Source of the DNA: Globodera rostochiensis
Lineage: Eukaryota; Nematoda; Chromadorea; Rhabditida; Heteroderidae
Length of the DNA stretch: 64,000 bases
Assembly: GCA_018350325.1 (NCBI GenBank)
Contig: JAEVLN010000001.1
Location: forward strand, 733,501-797,500
Reading direction: 5' to 3'
A program made the translations under genes and the position numbers. The notes below the pieces were generated by a model. It saw nothing but the letters and a program-made list of their open reading frames with translations, made no database searches and was not told the DNA's origin. Below are positions 46,088-56,063 of the stretch, piece after piece; the stretch's first letter is position 1; every line of letters begins with the position of its first letter.

Positions 46088-47120
46088 GGTAAATACCCTA
46101 TTCGCTTTTGGCCAATTCGCTTTTTACCCTATTCGCTTTTGACCCGATTCGCTTTTGGCCAATTCGCTTTTTACCCTATTCGCTTTTGACCCGATTCGCT
46201 TTTTTTGGGACTATTCGCTTTTTTTGGGACCATTCGCTTTTTTTGGGACCATTCGCTTTTTTTGGGACCATTCGCTTTTTAGTAAGAAAAAAGCATTTAT
46301 GAGCGGAATTTGAAGGTTTTATGCAATTCTTTAAGTGTATTCAAGGGTTATTGAGGTTGCTGTTTACGAATATGACATCAGATTTATCATAAGACATCAT
46401 TTAATCTATGATTTCGACACCTATGTTTTTGTTAAAAAATTTAAAAATTTTTTTTTCAAAGTTGAAAAAAGGTGTTTTTATGGGTATTTGGTGGCGTAGA
46501 ATCCGAATCTAACATTTTCTTGCAAATTAAAAACATTGTAAACCATAATAATACCGACTTATACAGGCAGTTTAATGAAGCGATGACGCAGTATTACGGG
46601 CGAATCGGACGTTTGATTGGGTTTAATCCAGTCCGTCGTGCAGAAGTTGAAGAAATTATGATGGATGAGTCGGCAAGAGAAATGGCGGAGGCGAGTCTGG
46701 ACGAAAATGGACTTCTTGCCGCATTATCGGATGCCGAAGATGTTGAAAATGTTGCACCTCAGTTTTCAGATGAAGAAGTTGATATCGTTGTTTGAGGTTA
46801 AAAGGTTGCTTTTTGTTATCCCAAAGAATTTTCATACCGGTTCTTCAAAAATATATTTGTTATGCAGTCTATTCATTGTTCAATAAATCGAGCCTTCTTT
46901 TGTTTAATGCGAATTTTGAATATTTGATGTTTTTTAATTCATTAATGCGGAAACTTTAAAAACAAATGTGTAAAAAACTCGTTTTTATTTTTAAAAAAGC
47001 GAATGGTCCCAAAAAAAGCGAATGGTCCCAAAAAAAGCGAATGGTCCCAAAAAAAGCGAATCGGGTCAAAAGCGAATAGGGTAAAAAGCGAATTGGCCAA
47101 AAGCGAATCGGGGTCTTGTC
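46088..47120. mobile_element. 1,033-bp TIR transposon with 9-bp target duplication
   Basis: The left arm (46088-46285) is a series of attcgctttttaccct, attcgcttttgacccg and attcgctttttttgggacc; the right arm (46990-47120) is the same series inverted. A direct repeat cgaatggag lies at 46079-46087 and 47121-47129. Long subterminal repeats and a 9-bp duplication are most like Mutator-type (MULE) elements; this is inference because no transposase domain was recognised. It contains the exon 46567-46795. Confidence 0.75.
46567..46795 (+). CDS. Unknown 3'-terminal exon inside the TIR transposon
   Basis: A TTATACAG acceptor at 46566 is followed by an open frame FNEAMTQYYGRIGRLIGFNP, ending in an acidic tail (DAEDVENVAPQFSDEEVDIVV is its last part) at TGA 46795. 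CAATAAA near 46880 could be a poly(A) signal. It may be the end of the element's own gene or a captured host exon. No family recognised. Confidence 0.45.
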
Positions 47121-49183
47121 CGAATGGAGCTGCTCCGGGAATTGGACTCAAAAGGCAAACACAAATTGGGGGGGGGGCGGTGGGGATTCATTTTGAAGCA
47201 TAATCTTCGCTATTGAAGGTGTTCAATACATTGGACGTGGTAATCGACGGCTGAAAGATGTACTGCTTGGCAACGGTGGCTCCAGCACCAACGCTTCTTT
47301 GCACTTTGTCCTTCTGTACAGCGAGTCGCGAACATCTCATCCCGTCGGTTTTGGCGTTTTGTCTTCTCAGCACACCGAAGAAAGATTCTATCGGCAATGT
47401 TTGGGCCAACTTTACCAAATGGCTGGACGTGGCAAGAGCTGCATCTTTGTTGATTTGGATGTTTTGTTGAGTGATGACGCCGCCACGGCATGCGACGGAT
47501 TGCCGCAAGGCATTCTCGCATTAGACGGGTTCCCGAACATTGGCAGTCGATTGACCAAAATGCGCGGCCATAAATTGCTGACTGCTGATTGTGTGACGGA
47601 GGAAGCGGAGAAATTACAAATTTGCATTGCTCGAGTCAGTAAATGAATTTAAAGGATCATAAAGTAATAGCGAAATCTTCAGATTGAGAATTCTCAACGA
47701 ACTCAAGTTGGAGCAGTACCTCCGAAGAAGACAGAACCATGCAGTTTGCCGTGCCCTCTCTGCAAAGGCTACGGTGGTAAATGTCAGAACACAGACCTTT
47801 TGTGGTGCTGCGATGACTGTGGCCAAACATTGGCCTTCGTAAAAGAGGAGAATGTGAGGCATTTATTATAAATAATTGCCTATGGACATTATAAGTAACA
47901 TTGTTCAAATTCTCCTTAAAAGGCGCCCATCACTCATTTCTATTGCGCTTGTGGTGCCACACCGGTGGAGGAGTTCTCTTTTCGTTGCAACGATGTGGAC
48001 GCTCATGGAAATGAATTCAAGCATTTTGCATCAAATATTGCATTAGACGTTGATGATGGGGATGTGCTGATGAGTGAAGAACAGCAGAATGCCAATAGAG
48101 AAGGTGGACGCTGTTTGGAGGATGAAGATGTGCCGATGGGTGAACAACATAATTCTGACAATGATTTGGAGCCAATGTGAGTGGTAGTCTACGGCACGGA
48201 GCGGGTTAATTGTAATTTCATTCAAATTTAGCGATCGATTTCTGCTGTCCGGAAAGGGCCATCTTGGCAATTTGTACAACCTGCATTCGGACAACTTTGT
48301 CACATTCATGCGCAAAAAGTTCAACACGCGCTCCCCCACAGAACAGATGGCACTGAAGCCGTACAACGACAGCATCGAGGAGTTCCTTTTGTTGTCCATC
48401 CAGGACGCGGAACGACTTGTTGTTAAAAGTGATAGAGAAGCGGATCGGAAGCTTCAAATGGAGCAACTTAAGGGACTCGAAGTTAGTTTTTGGGACAATG
48501 GACTCAATTTAATTGTTTTGAATCGATGTTAAGGAATTGCTCAGTCTTTACAACGATCGGAAGAAGCTCATTAACACTATAAATGCCAGCAACTCCGCCG
48601 GGCCGAAAGTGATTAAGGCTGAGGATGTGACCGAATGTTTTGAGGAACTTTACAAATTGCCGATTTTTGGGCCAATCATCAAGCAAATGTACGAAGTGCA
48701 ACAGAAGTCACGGGAAGACAATGCGAAGGAGTACAAGGAAGAGGAGGCCGGCACTGGGTTCATGCCGAAGCCGAGCAGAAACGGAATGCGTAAGGGGAAT
48801 TTTTTTGAACATGTTCATTTACCCCGCACAAAATATTCTGATAAGGAAATTTTATTTCGATTCTTCGTTAAGCAGGCAACCGGGGGGAGCAGTATCTGAA
48901 CGGGCTGGAGCGTCAGAGCCCTATCAATTTTTTTGTTTTCGAAAAACGCTAAAAGTTTCAAAAAGTTGCAGGAAGAATTCCGGTGGTCGGTTCTGTCTAC
49001 ACCTTTGTTCGGCCGTCCCCTGCACAACCACCGCAGCAGCTCCAACAACAGAAGTTCGAGTCGTTCTCCTCATTTGGCATCGGCGAATCTCGTTTCAGCA
49101 ACAATCGCTTCAATGGCCGAACTCCTTCAAATGACAACCAAAACCAAAGCCGCTTTGGTCATCGATTGATGGAACGTCAGTGA

Positions 49184-49835
49184 CGGACAATTGAACGAAT
49201 GATGTCGGGAACATAAGAATATGCGTTTAATTGACATATTTGTTGTTACCTCTCGGAATTTTTAATTATTTTGGTTTCTCATTTTATGTTTTTGTTTTCG
49301 AAGACTTTTGCTTTCAAATTTTATTTGTTTTTGGATAAATTTATTTTCACTTTTTGCATAAATCTGCGACCTTTACTATAGCTATCCATTATCTTTTGGA
49401 AAGAAGTTACACCAAAAATTTGAATGCAAATAATAGAGTTGTTCACGGTCGGTTTTAAACCGGTACCCCCGGTTTTCGGTTTCGGTTTTTGGCCGACACC
49501 CGGTTAACCGAAACCGGTTTTTGTCAAATTATCGGGGGGACCCTTTTGATTTTCAAATTCGTAAATTTTGAATCTAAACAAATTTCGTTAAATTTAAATG
49601 TAAAACAAATAAGTAGCTTGCGGGCGCTAGTTTAATGTTTAGCGTATTTTCTGTTGTCTTTTTCAAATTTGATTTTGTGGCCCCAAAAACAGCAAATGTT
49701 TTGATTGGAGTTCGGGCTTGAGGACCGATTGAGAATCCGGCAATACTCGGGAATTGCGGTCCCGACGAAAATATTTTTTTAAAATTTTTGGGTGTTTAAA
49801 ATTGTAAATGCATGTTTTCTAGTGGCTCTCTAACA
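49184..49835. other. Inverted copy of the spacer downstream of copy A
   Basis: 49184-49430 and 49610-49700 are inverted matches of 41570-41820 and 41390-41490. 49436-49530 is a gaaaccggtt-rich palindromic stretch beginning tagagttgttcacgg, probably another short element. Confidence 0.55.
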
Positions 49836-49839
49836 ATTC

Positions 49840-50115
49840 CCCACTCTCTAACAGGCTCTCTAACAATCCCCCACTCTCTAACAATCCCCCACTCTAACAA
49901 TCCCCCACTCTCTAACAATCCCCCACTCTCTAACAATCCCCCACTCTAACAATCCCCCACTCTCTAACAATCCCCCACTCTCTAACAATCCCCCACTCTC
50001 TAACAATCCCCCACTCTCTAACAATCCCCCACTCTCTAACAATCCCCCACTCTCTAAAAATCCCCCACTCTCTAACAATCCCCCACTCTCTAACAATCCC
50101 CCACTCTCAACAACT
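49840..50115. repeat. 18-bp minisatellite
   Basis: About 15 copies of ctctctaacaatccccca with occasional ctctaacaatccccca variants. Confidence 0.92.
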
Positions 50116-50210
50116 TACCTTAGGCCTAGGCTATTACAATTGGAGTTTTGAATCTGAATCAGAATTTTGTACTCGCCCACCCGCAAACTCATTTAAAATG
50201 TCCTTTAAAC

Positions 50211-51354
50211 TAGGGTTGTACGGGACCGGTTCCGGGACGGGACGGGATTTCCTGGTTTTTTCAGCTCCCGGTCCCGGTCGGGACGGGATTTTTGAAAACT
50301 GAAAAGTCCCGGTCCCAGTTTTTTGGTCCCGCCGGGACCGGGACCAACCGGGAAAAAAGTACACCCCTTAATGATGGCATCATCGACCGACAATTCCAAT
50401 ATGTCTGCCAAGTAAGTTGATGGCCTAGTGGCTCCTCCTTTTGGTGACTCTTATGTTATGTGTTGGGTTCGAACCCGCTTGAGTGCAAGCACTTATTTTT
50501 GGTTTTCCCTTCTACTCAAATACGTATCCCCTCATTAATAAGATTTTTAAAATAAATATTCTAATATCTTTTAATTAAAAATGCGCAAAAAAAGAATAGA
50601 TATGTACAAGAATTTTTGAAATAAATTAATCACGTTTTTCTGAATTTTTGCTTCAATTTCCTTAACAAAGATTGCCAATTTTTGTAAAAATTTCTCCGGC
50701 GCGCCTGTCGGCACCGCCGGACATCCTGCACTCTTACGTAAACCAGTTTTTTTCTCTGAAATTCCGAAGAAAAATTCATCTAAAATTTTGATGAAATTTC
50801 TTTAACAAAATTGAGTCAAAATTTCAAAAATTTTTCTCGGCGGCGCCTATCGGCACCAGGGTTGCAACGGATCATCCGAAATCCGTTATCCGTTATCCGA
50901 AATCCGGTGTTTTTCTCAATCCGATATCCGAAATCTGATCCGACAAATTTTGGGCGCTAATCCGATATCCGATCCGACAAATTTTGGCAAATCCTATCCG
51001 AAATCCGGATAATTGTCCGATATGATTGAACACAAAAAAATGAACCAACGAGTAAAATATAATAGCACTCAAAAAAAAGAATGATAATGACAATGACGTC
51101 GAAGATCAAGACAATCAACAATATGTGTTGCCCGAAAATTAAAATTTTTTAGTGTGATAAAAGAAAAATTTTTCCTTGAAAAGTCCCGGTCCCGGTTTTT
51201 CCCAAAAGTCCCGGTCCCGGTTTTTCCCAAAAGTCCCGGTCCCGGTTTTTCCCAAAAGTCCCGGTCCCGGTTTTTCCCAAAAGTCCCGGTCCCGGTTTTT
51301 CCCAAAAGTCCCGGTCCCGGTTTTTCCCAAAAGTCCCGGTCCCGTACAACCCTA
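50211..51354. mobile_element. hAT-type element with perfect 8-bp duplication
   Basis: It starts TAGGGTTGTACGGGACCGG and ends CCGGTCCCGTACAACCCTA, a near-perfect TIR. Both flanks read ctttaaac (50203-50210 and 51355-51362). The right end carries seven copies of aaaagtcccggtcccggttt plus ttccc. The interior (50400-51170) includes a tRNA-like SINE sequence and a ccgatatccgaaatc-rich palindromic stretch, so it is probably a composite with later insertions. No transposase was seen. Confidence 0.85.
50421..50476 (+). ncRNA. tRNA-like SINE head (A and B boxes)
   Basis: TGGCCTAGTGG at 50421-50431 fits an RNA polymerase III A box, and GGTTCGAACCC at 50466-50476 is an excellent B box with tRNA-like spacing. 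No full cloverleaf was found, so a tRNA-derived SINE is more likely than a tRNA gene. A related sequence lies at 57754-57818 (-). Confidence 0.5.
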
Positions 51355-51929
51355 CTTTAAACACCTTCAAATTACAAAATTAATTTATTGTCTCATGTTT
51401 CATTTTGTAGCATTTCTTAATTCTGAATTTTTTTAGCCATATTTGACAGACGGTCCAAATTGATCTGGCACATGGGCGTAACCAGAAAAAAGTTTCAGGG
51501 GGGGAGGGGGAATCGCCGCCATGTGCTTAAAAGTCCAGATGTTTTGAGCGCTTTCTTAACATTGTGTGCATTTCTACAAAAATTTAACTTATTTTATCTT
51601 CTGGAATAAATATAAGCTAAACTTTGAAAGTGTTATGCGATTAATCTCTGGCTTCTTTATAATTAATATGTAAATTTTAGAGAATATTTTTTAAATTTTT
51701 TTAATCATAATTAATGCATTTTACAAAATGCTGGTTAAAGTCAAAAAATATTTTTAAAACTTTTGGTTTCAATTTTAAAGAATGAATATTCATTTCTGTT
51801 CATTTGTAAGCAACTTTTATTTTTCACGGTCGCCGCATTTTTATTTGTTGCTCCAAAATCAAAAAGTAAAATGTACCCGATTTGCTTAAAAAAGTCCAAA
51901 AAATGAGTTAAAAGCATTCATATATTTTT
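51355..51929. other. Spacer before pept-1 pseudogene
   Basis: A/T-rich sequence with a short G run near 51500. Nothing coding was seen. Confidence 0.35.
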
Positions 51930-52910
51930 GTAGAATCGGTGAACATTCTGTGGCAAGTGCCACAACTTTTTGTGATGACTGTCGGCGAAATTTTGTTGTC
52001 CGTCACCGGATTGGAATTCTCTTATTCCCAGGCGGCGCCGAGCATGAAGAGTGTAGTGCAGGTGCAATTTACATATGTACAAATTCATTTTGAAAAAAAA
52101 ATGTTCGCATCGAAACGCCAAAAAAAAAAATTAGAAAAAAAATCTTTAAAATATATTTTTAAAATAAATTTAATTGTTTTAATGCTTTTTGGTTGCTGAC
52201 AGTCTTCTTCGGCAACATCATTGACATTGTAATCTATTCCATAGGTTGCTGGGATTTTTTAGGAAACCCTAATTAAAAAAGCGGGAAAAATTCGAGTTTT
52301 TAATGTTTTACTTCACTATTTTTTGCTTATACTTAAACCCGGTTTTTGGGGTACCTTTTTGGCACTTTTTCTCACATATTTAGGGATTTTTCGACCTTAA
52401 AAATCCCAGGCTCTACATACTTCCCAAGTACAAACATATTGATTCCAAGTACATAACGGGCCAATTTTTTGATCCAAGTACACTCAAAAAATTTTCTAAT
52501 TTTTAGGGTCAAATTTTGTTTTACCCTAGACCGGAGCCGTATTTAGCCTTGGTTTATTTCGTTGTTTGGTGGGTCTGTGGTCGCCGATTTTACTATTCTT
52601 GGAAATAAGTACGCTTTTAACTTTTGTAAGTCCGCGGGCCCCCGTTTCCAAATACTGTACTTGGGGCATCCAAGTACATACGAATGGGAGCCCTGGGATG
52701 CAATCACTTTCTTATTTTTTTTGTTTTATTCCATTTTTTTTTGATCAGATCATTTCGCACGTACAAATTTCTGATCCCGTGGAGGAGTTCTTTGTCTATG
52801 CCGCGCTGATGTTTGCCGTCATTGGACTGTTCGTTTTGTTGTCTATGCGCTACAAATATGTGGACGGTGAGTGTCCCAACAAAAATTCAATCGATGCCCC
52901 AAGCAAATTG
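51930..52910 (+). pseudogene. pept-1 3' fragment (exons 11-13)
   Basis: Matches 38537-39530: exon 11 from SVNILWQVPQLF, intron, exon 12, intron, exon 13 (IISHVQISDPVEEFFVYAAL). The introns are copied, so this is a genomic duplication. Exon 11 lacks its acceptor and the exon 12 acceptor is mutated (ttttaatgc instead of ttttaaggc), so it cannot be spliced normally. The upstream transporter core is absent. Confidence 0.93.
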
Positions 52911-53938
52911 AAAATATCAATTTTTTAAATAAAAATAAAACTATGTAATGTAAGAGAACTAGTGTTAGGCACGGTACGGTATTACCGCGGTATTTTTCGG
53001 TATTACCGCGGTATTTTTCGGTATTACCGCGGTATTTTTTTCGGTATTACCGATTCGATATGAAAATAAAAAACAAAATTCAGAAAAAATCTGGCGCCAA
53101 TCCTAAATCTTATTTAACAGAAGCTTCTTTTGCCCGGTAAGGCGTCCCCGATCGGTTTCCAAAAATTTCATTTAGTTCCTACTAAATGAGGGCGGACTGC
53201 ACCGACTGCAGAAACCAGCTAAAAGGTAGTTGATTTAGGGAATTGGTGAGTACTTTGATCAAAATTAGAGATCAGACTGATCGTTTCTCGATCGAAATCT
53301 TGACGAGGCTTTTCGAGATTCTCGATCAGTACTCAAGTCCGAACGCAGATTTATGCAAATGAAGTGGAAAAAAACCAAAATGGCGGCACCTGTGTAAACT
53401 TGATCAAAATTAGAGATCGGACTGATCGTTTCTCGATCGAAATTTCGACGAGGCTTTTCGAGATTCTCGATCAGTCTTCAAACTCTACAAAACATGTGCT
53501 GTGTTGCTTTTCGGGTTTGGGGGGCGCAAAATCAAATTTGAAAGGCACCAGAAAATGCGCTAAACATTTAAATAGCGCGGGCAAGCTACTTTAGGTGGCA
53601 TTTTGTTTTTGTTTTCACTGTCGCCGCGCTTTTTGTTTTATTTTTAAACAAATTTAAATTTGTCGGTGTAACTTTCTTACCAAAAGATAATGGACAACCA
53701 AAGACAATAAAGGTCGCAATTTATGCAAATGAAGTGGAAAAAAACCAAAAGCTAAAGGATCTCAATACATTTAAAAGCAAAAGTCTTCGAAAACAAAAAT
53801 GAGAAGTCAAATTTCTTACTGAGAGAACAAAAATAATTGAAAATTCCTGGGAGGTAAGAAAAATATTGTCAATTGTCAAAAGCGTAAAACGCACACATAT
53901 TCTTATGTTCCCGACACTTCCATTCGTTCAATTGTCCG
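52911..53938. other. Duplicated spacer with element fragments
   Basis: 52976-53050 has four copies of cggtattaccgcggtatttt. 53140-53260 is a fragment of the 39861-40437 element. 53268-53330 and 53411-53487 are TAGAGATC(A/G)GACTGATCG hAT-like sequences, the latter ending CTCTA. 53510-53880 matches 41390-41770. Confidence 0.55.
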
Positions 53939-54394
53939 TCACTGGCGTTCCATTTCGGGCACATTTTTTCTGGCGTCTACAATGCGGCTGGAGCTGTTGT
54001 TGTCCAATTTCGGGTGAAGCAGCACTTTGTACATGACGCCATCTTTGACCCGCTCAGCACACCATTCGCGCGGGTCAATGTCGATGAACTCTGGCGGCTC
54101 GAACTCGATGTCCAAGAATTTCAATTGTAGATCAAACTTTTCCGTCAATTCTTCCATAGACATGGCAAAATGCTTTAGCAGAAGCGTTTGCATCATGTGG
54201 CTAACCGTCGGTTTGCAGTGTTCATCACCAGAAGCAAAAAATTGCTCGGTTTCATTCATGAAGAACTCGTATTTCAGACAAACGGTCAACTTGTCCTTCT
54301 GTTCGACTTGCAGAAGCGCCAAACATTTCTTCTTCCTCGTTGGTCGCCCAATTGTTATGGGATGCTGTTGATGCTCACTGATTTTGCTTTTCAC
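53939..54394 (-). pseudogene. Unrecognised family, fragment C'
   Basis: Equivalent to the third exon of copy A or C (HPITIGRPTRKKKCLALLQ; FIDIDPREWCAERVKDG; RKNVPEMERQ then stop), lying downstream of copy C. It has several residue changes and no neighbouring family exons, so it is probably a broken remnant. Confidence 0.7.
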
Positions 54395-54541
54395 TGATGA
54401 CGTGTCCTTGCAATGCCGTGGATTTGCATTAGACGAATGGAGTTGAGCTTAAAAGCCAAGGGGTTACAGTAAAATATCGTAGCCCCATTTCAAACAGAAG
54501 CATCAATTTTAAGCTTTAAGAAGCCCAAATTGCCACCACCC

Positions 54542-56063
54542 TCATCTACCGTAATACTGTTGTTGTTGTTGCCACTGCTTTTGCTGTTCAATTCTTTGCT
54601 GCTCCATCAACAACTCATTTTCTCTCTGTTTCTTCGCATAGGAGTTGAGAAGGCTCTGCTGCTCCAGGTCGTTCAGATACTGCTCCCCCCGGTTGCCCGC
54701 TAAACGAAGAATCAGAATAAAAGTTCCTAACAAATATCCTGATTAATGCGGGATAAATGAACGTGTTCAAGAAAATTTCCCTTACGCATTTCGTTTCTTC
54801 TCGGCTTCGGCATGAACCCAGTGCCGGCCTCCGCTTCCTTGTACTCCTTCGCATTGTCTTCCCGTGTCTTCTGTTGCACTTCGTACATTTGCTTAATGCT
54901 TGGCTCAAAAATCGGCAATTTGCAAAGTTCCTCAAAACATTTTGTCACGTCCTCAGCCTTAATCACTTTCGGCCAGATGGAGTTGCTGGCATTTACAGTG
55001 TCAATGAGCTTCTTCCGATTGTTGTAAAGACTGAGCAATTCCTTAACATCGATTCAAAACAATTAAATTGAGTCCATTCTCCCAAAAACTGACTTTGAAT
55101 CCCTTAATTTTCTCCTTTCGAAGCTCCCGATCCGCTTCCCTATCGCTTTCAACAATAAATCGTTCCCCGTCCTGTTCACTCATCGACAGATCATTCAAAC
55201 GACGTCCACCTTCTTTGTTGGCATTCTGTTGTCCTCTCAACGGCACATCATCATCAGCCCAACGAACATTTTTTCTGGCTCCCGCATTGCGGCTAGCGCT
55301 GTTGTTGTCCAATTTCGGGTGAAGCAGCACTTTGTACTTGCCGCGATCTTTGACCCGCTCAGCACACCATTCGCCCGGGGCAATGTCGAAGAACTCGCCG
55401 AACTCGGTGTGCAGAAGTTGCAATTGCCGATCAAACATTTCCGTCAGTTGTTTCATAGACATGGTGAAATGTTTTGGCAGAAGCGTTTGCATCATGTGGC
55501 CAACCGTCGGATTGCAGTGTTCATCACCAGAAGCAGACAATGGTTCCGCTTCCGTTTCGAAGAATTCGTACAGCAGATTTCGACAATCGGTGGGCAACTT
55601 GTCCTTCCGTTCGACTTGCAGGGCCGCCAAACATTTCTTCTTTTCCGGTGGTCGCCCAATTGTTATGGGATGCTGTTGATGCTCACTGGTTTTGTCCTGC
55701 TTTTTAAAAGGAATGTAACTCTGTGACATTTCATATATAAATAAGTCGCTTACACCACCCGACCCCTAATTTTATTAACAACAATTTTACATGCTGAAGC
55801 GTGGCCGCAACGGGATCAGTTCCAATTTCAGTGCCATCTGAGTGTTACAAACATTACACAAATTTTTGCCTGCTTATTTTACGTTTTGCCAAGTGTATAT
55901 TACCTTCGTCATTTTGTCCACCAACATTTGACACCAAGTCGTAACCGCTCTCAGTTGGAGTTGGCGAATCCGGGCGTTGGCGTTGAGCCAACTCGGCGAG
56001 TTCATCGGCCATCTCAGCGATGGGCCAAACGAAAGGCGGCGACACGTGGCCTGAAAGAGTCAT
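54542..56063 (-). CDS. Unrecognised multicopy family, copy C (compact, apparently intact)
   Basis: Five exons join in frame from ATG 56063: 56063-55904, 55837-55791, 55699-55094, 55041-54786, 54699-54542, giving 408 residues. Order: MTLSGHVSPPFVWPIAEMAD; DGTEIGTDPVAATLQH; HPITIGRPPEKKKCLAALQ to EFFDIAPGEWCAERV; DLSMSEQDGERFIVESDREA (a fusion of what are separate exons in copy A, without the NTRSPTEQ segment); KVIKAEDVTKCFEELCKLP; and a glutamine-rich, probably coiled-coil tail QQRIEQQKQWQQQQQYYGR. It is the only copy with an uninterrupted reading path from ATG to stop. No enzyme motif was seen. Confidence 0.7.

Larger units (their letters stand above)
46047..49183 (+). pseudogene. Family copy B with zinc-ribbon module, interrupted by a transposon
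   Basis: The function is unrecognised. Exon-like 46047-46087 is broken by the element 46088-47120; reading on from 47130 continues the same frame. Then: about 47217-47634 (VQYIGRGNRRLKDVLLGNGG, CIFVDLDVLLSDDA, LDGFPNIGSRLTKMRGHK), 47683-47853 (CPLCKGYGGKC.. WCCDDCG, a cysteine-paired zinc ribbon), 47923-48176 (FYCACGATPVEEF, then acidic repeats ending EPM), 48232-48481 and 48534-48789 (homologous to copy A exons 4 and 5), about 48873 on, and a final Q/F-rich exon ending 49183 (FGIGESRFSNNRFNG). Downstream exons are intact in phase, so expression from an internal start is possible. The zinc-ribbon half has no match in copies A, C or D. The orientation is opposite to the other copies. Confidence 0.6.
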
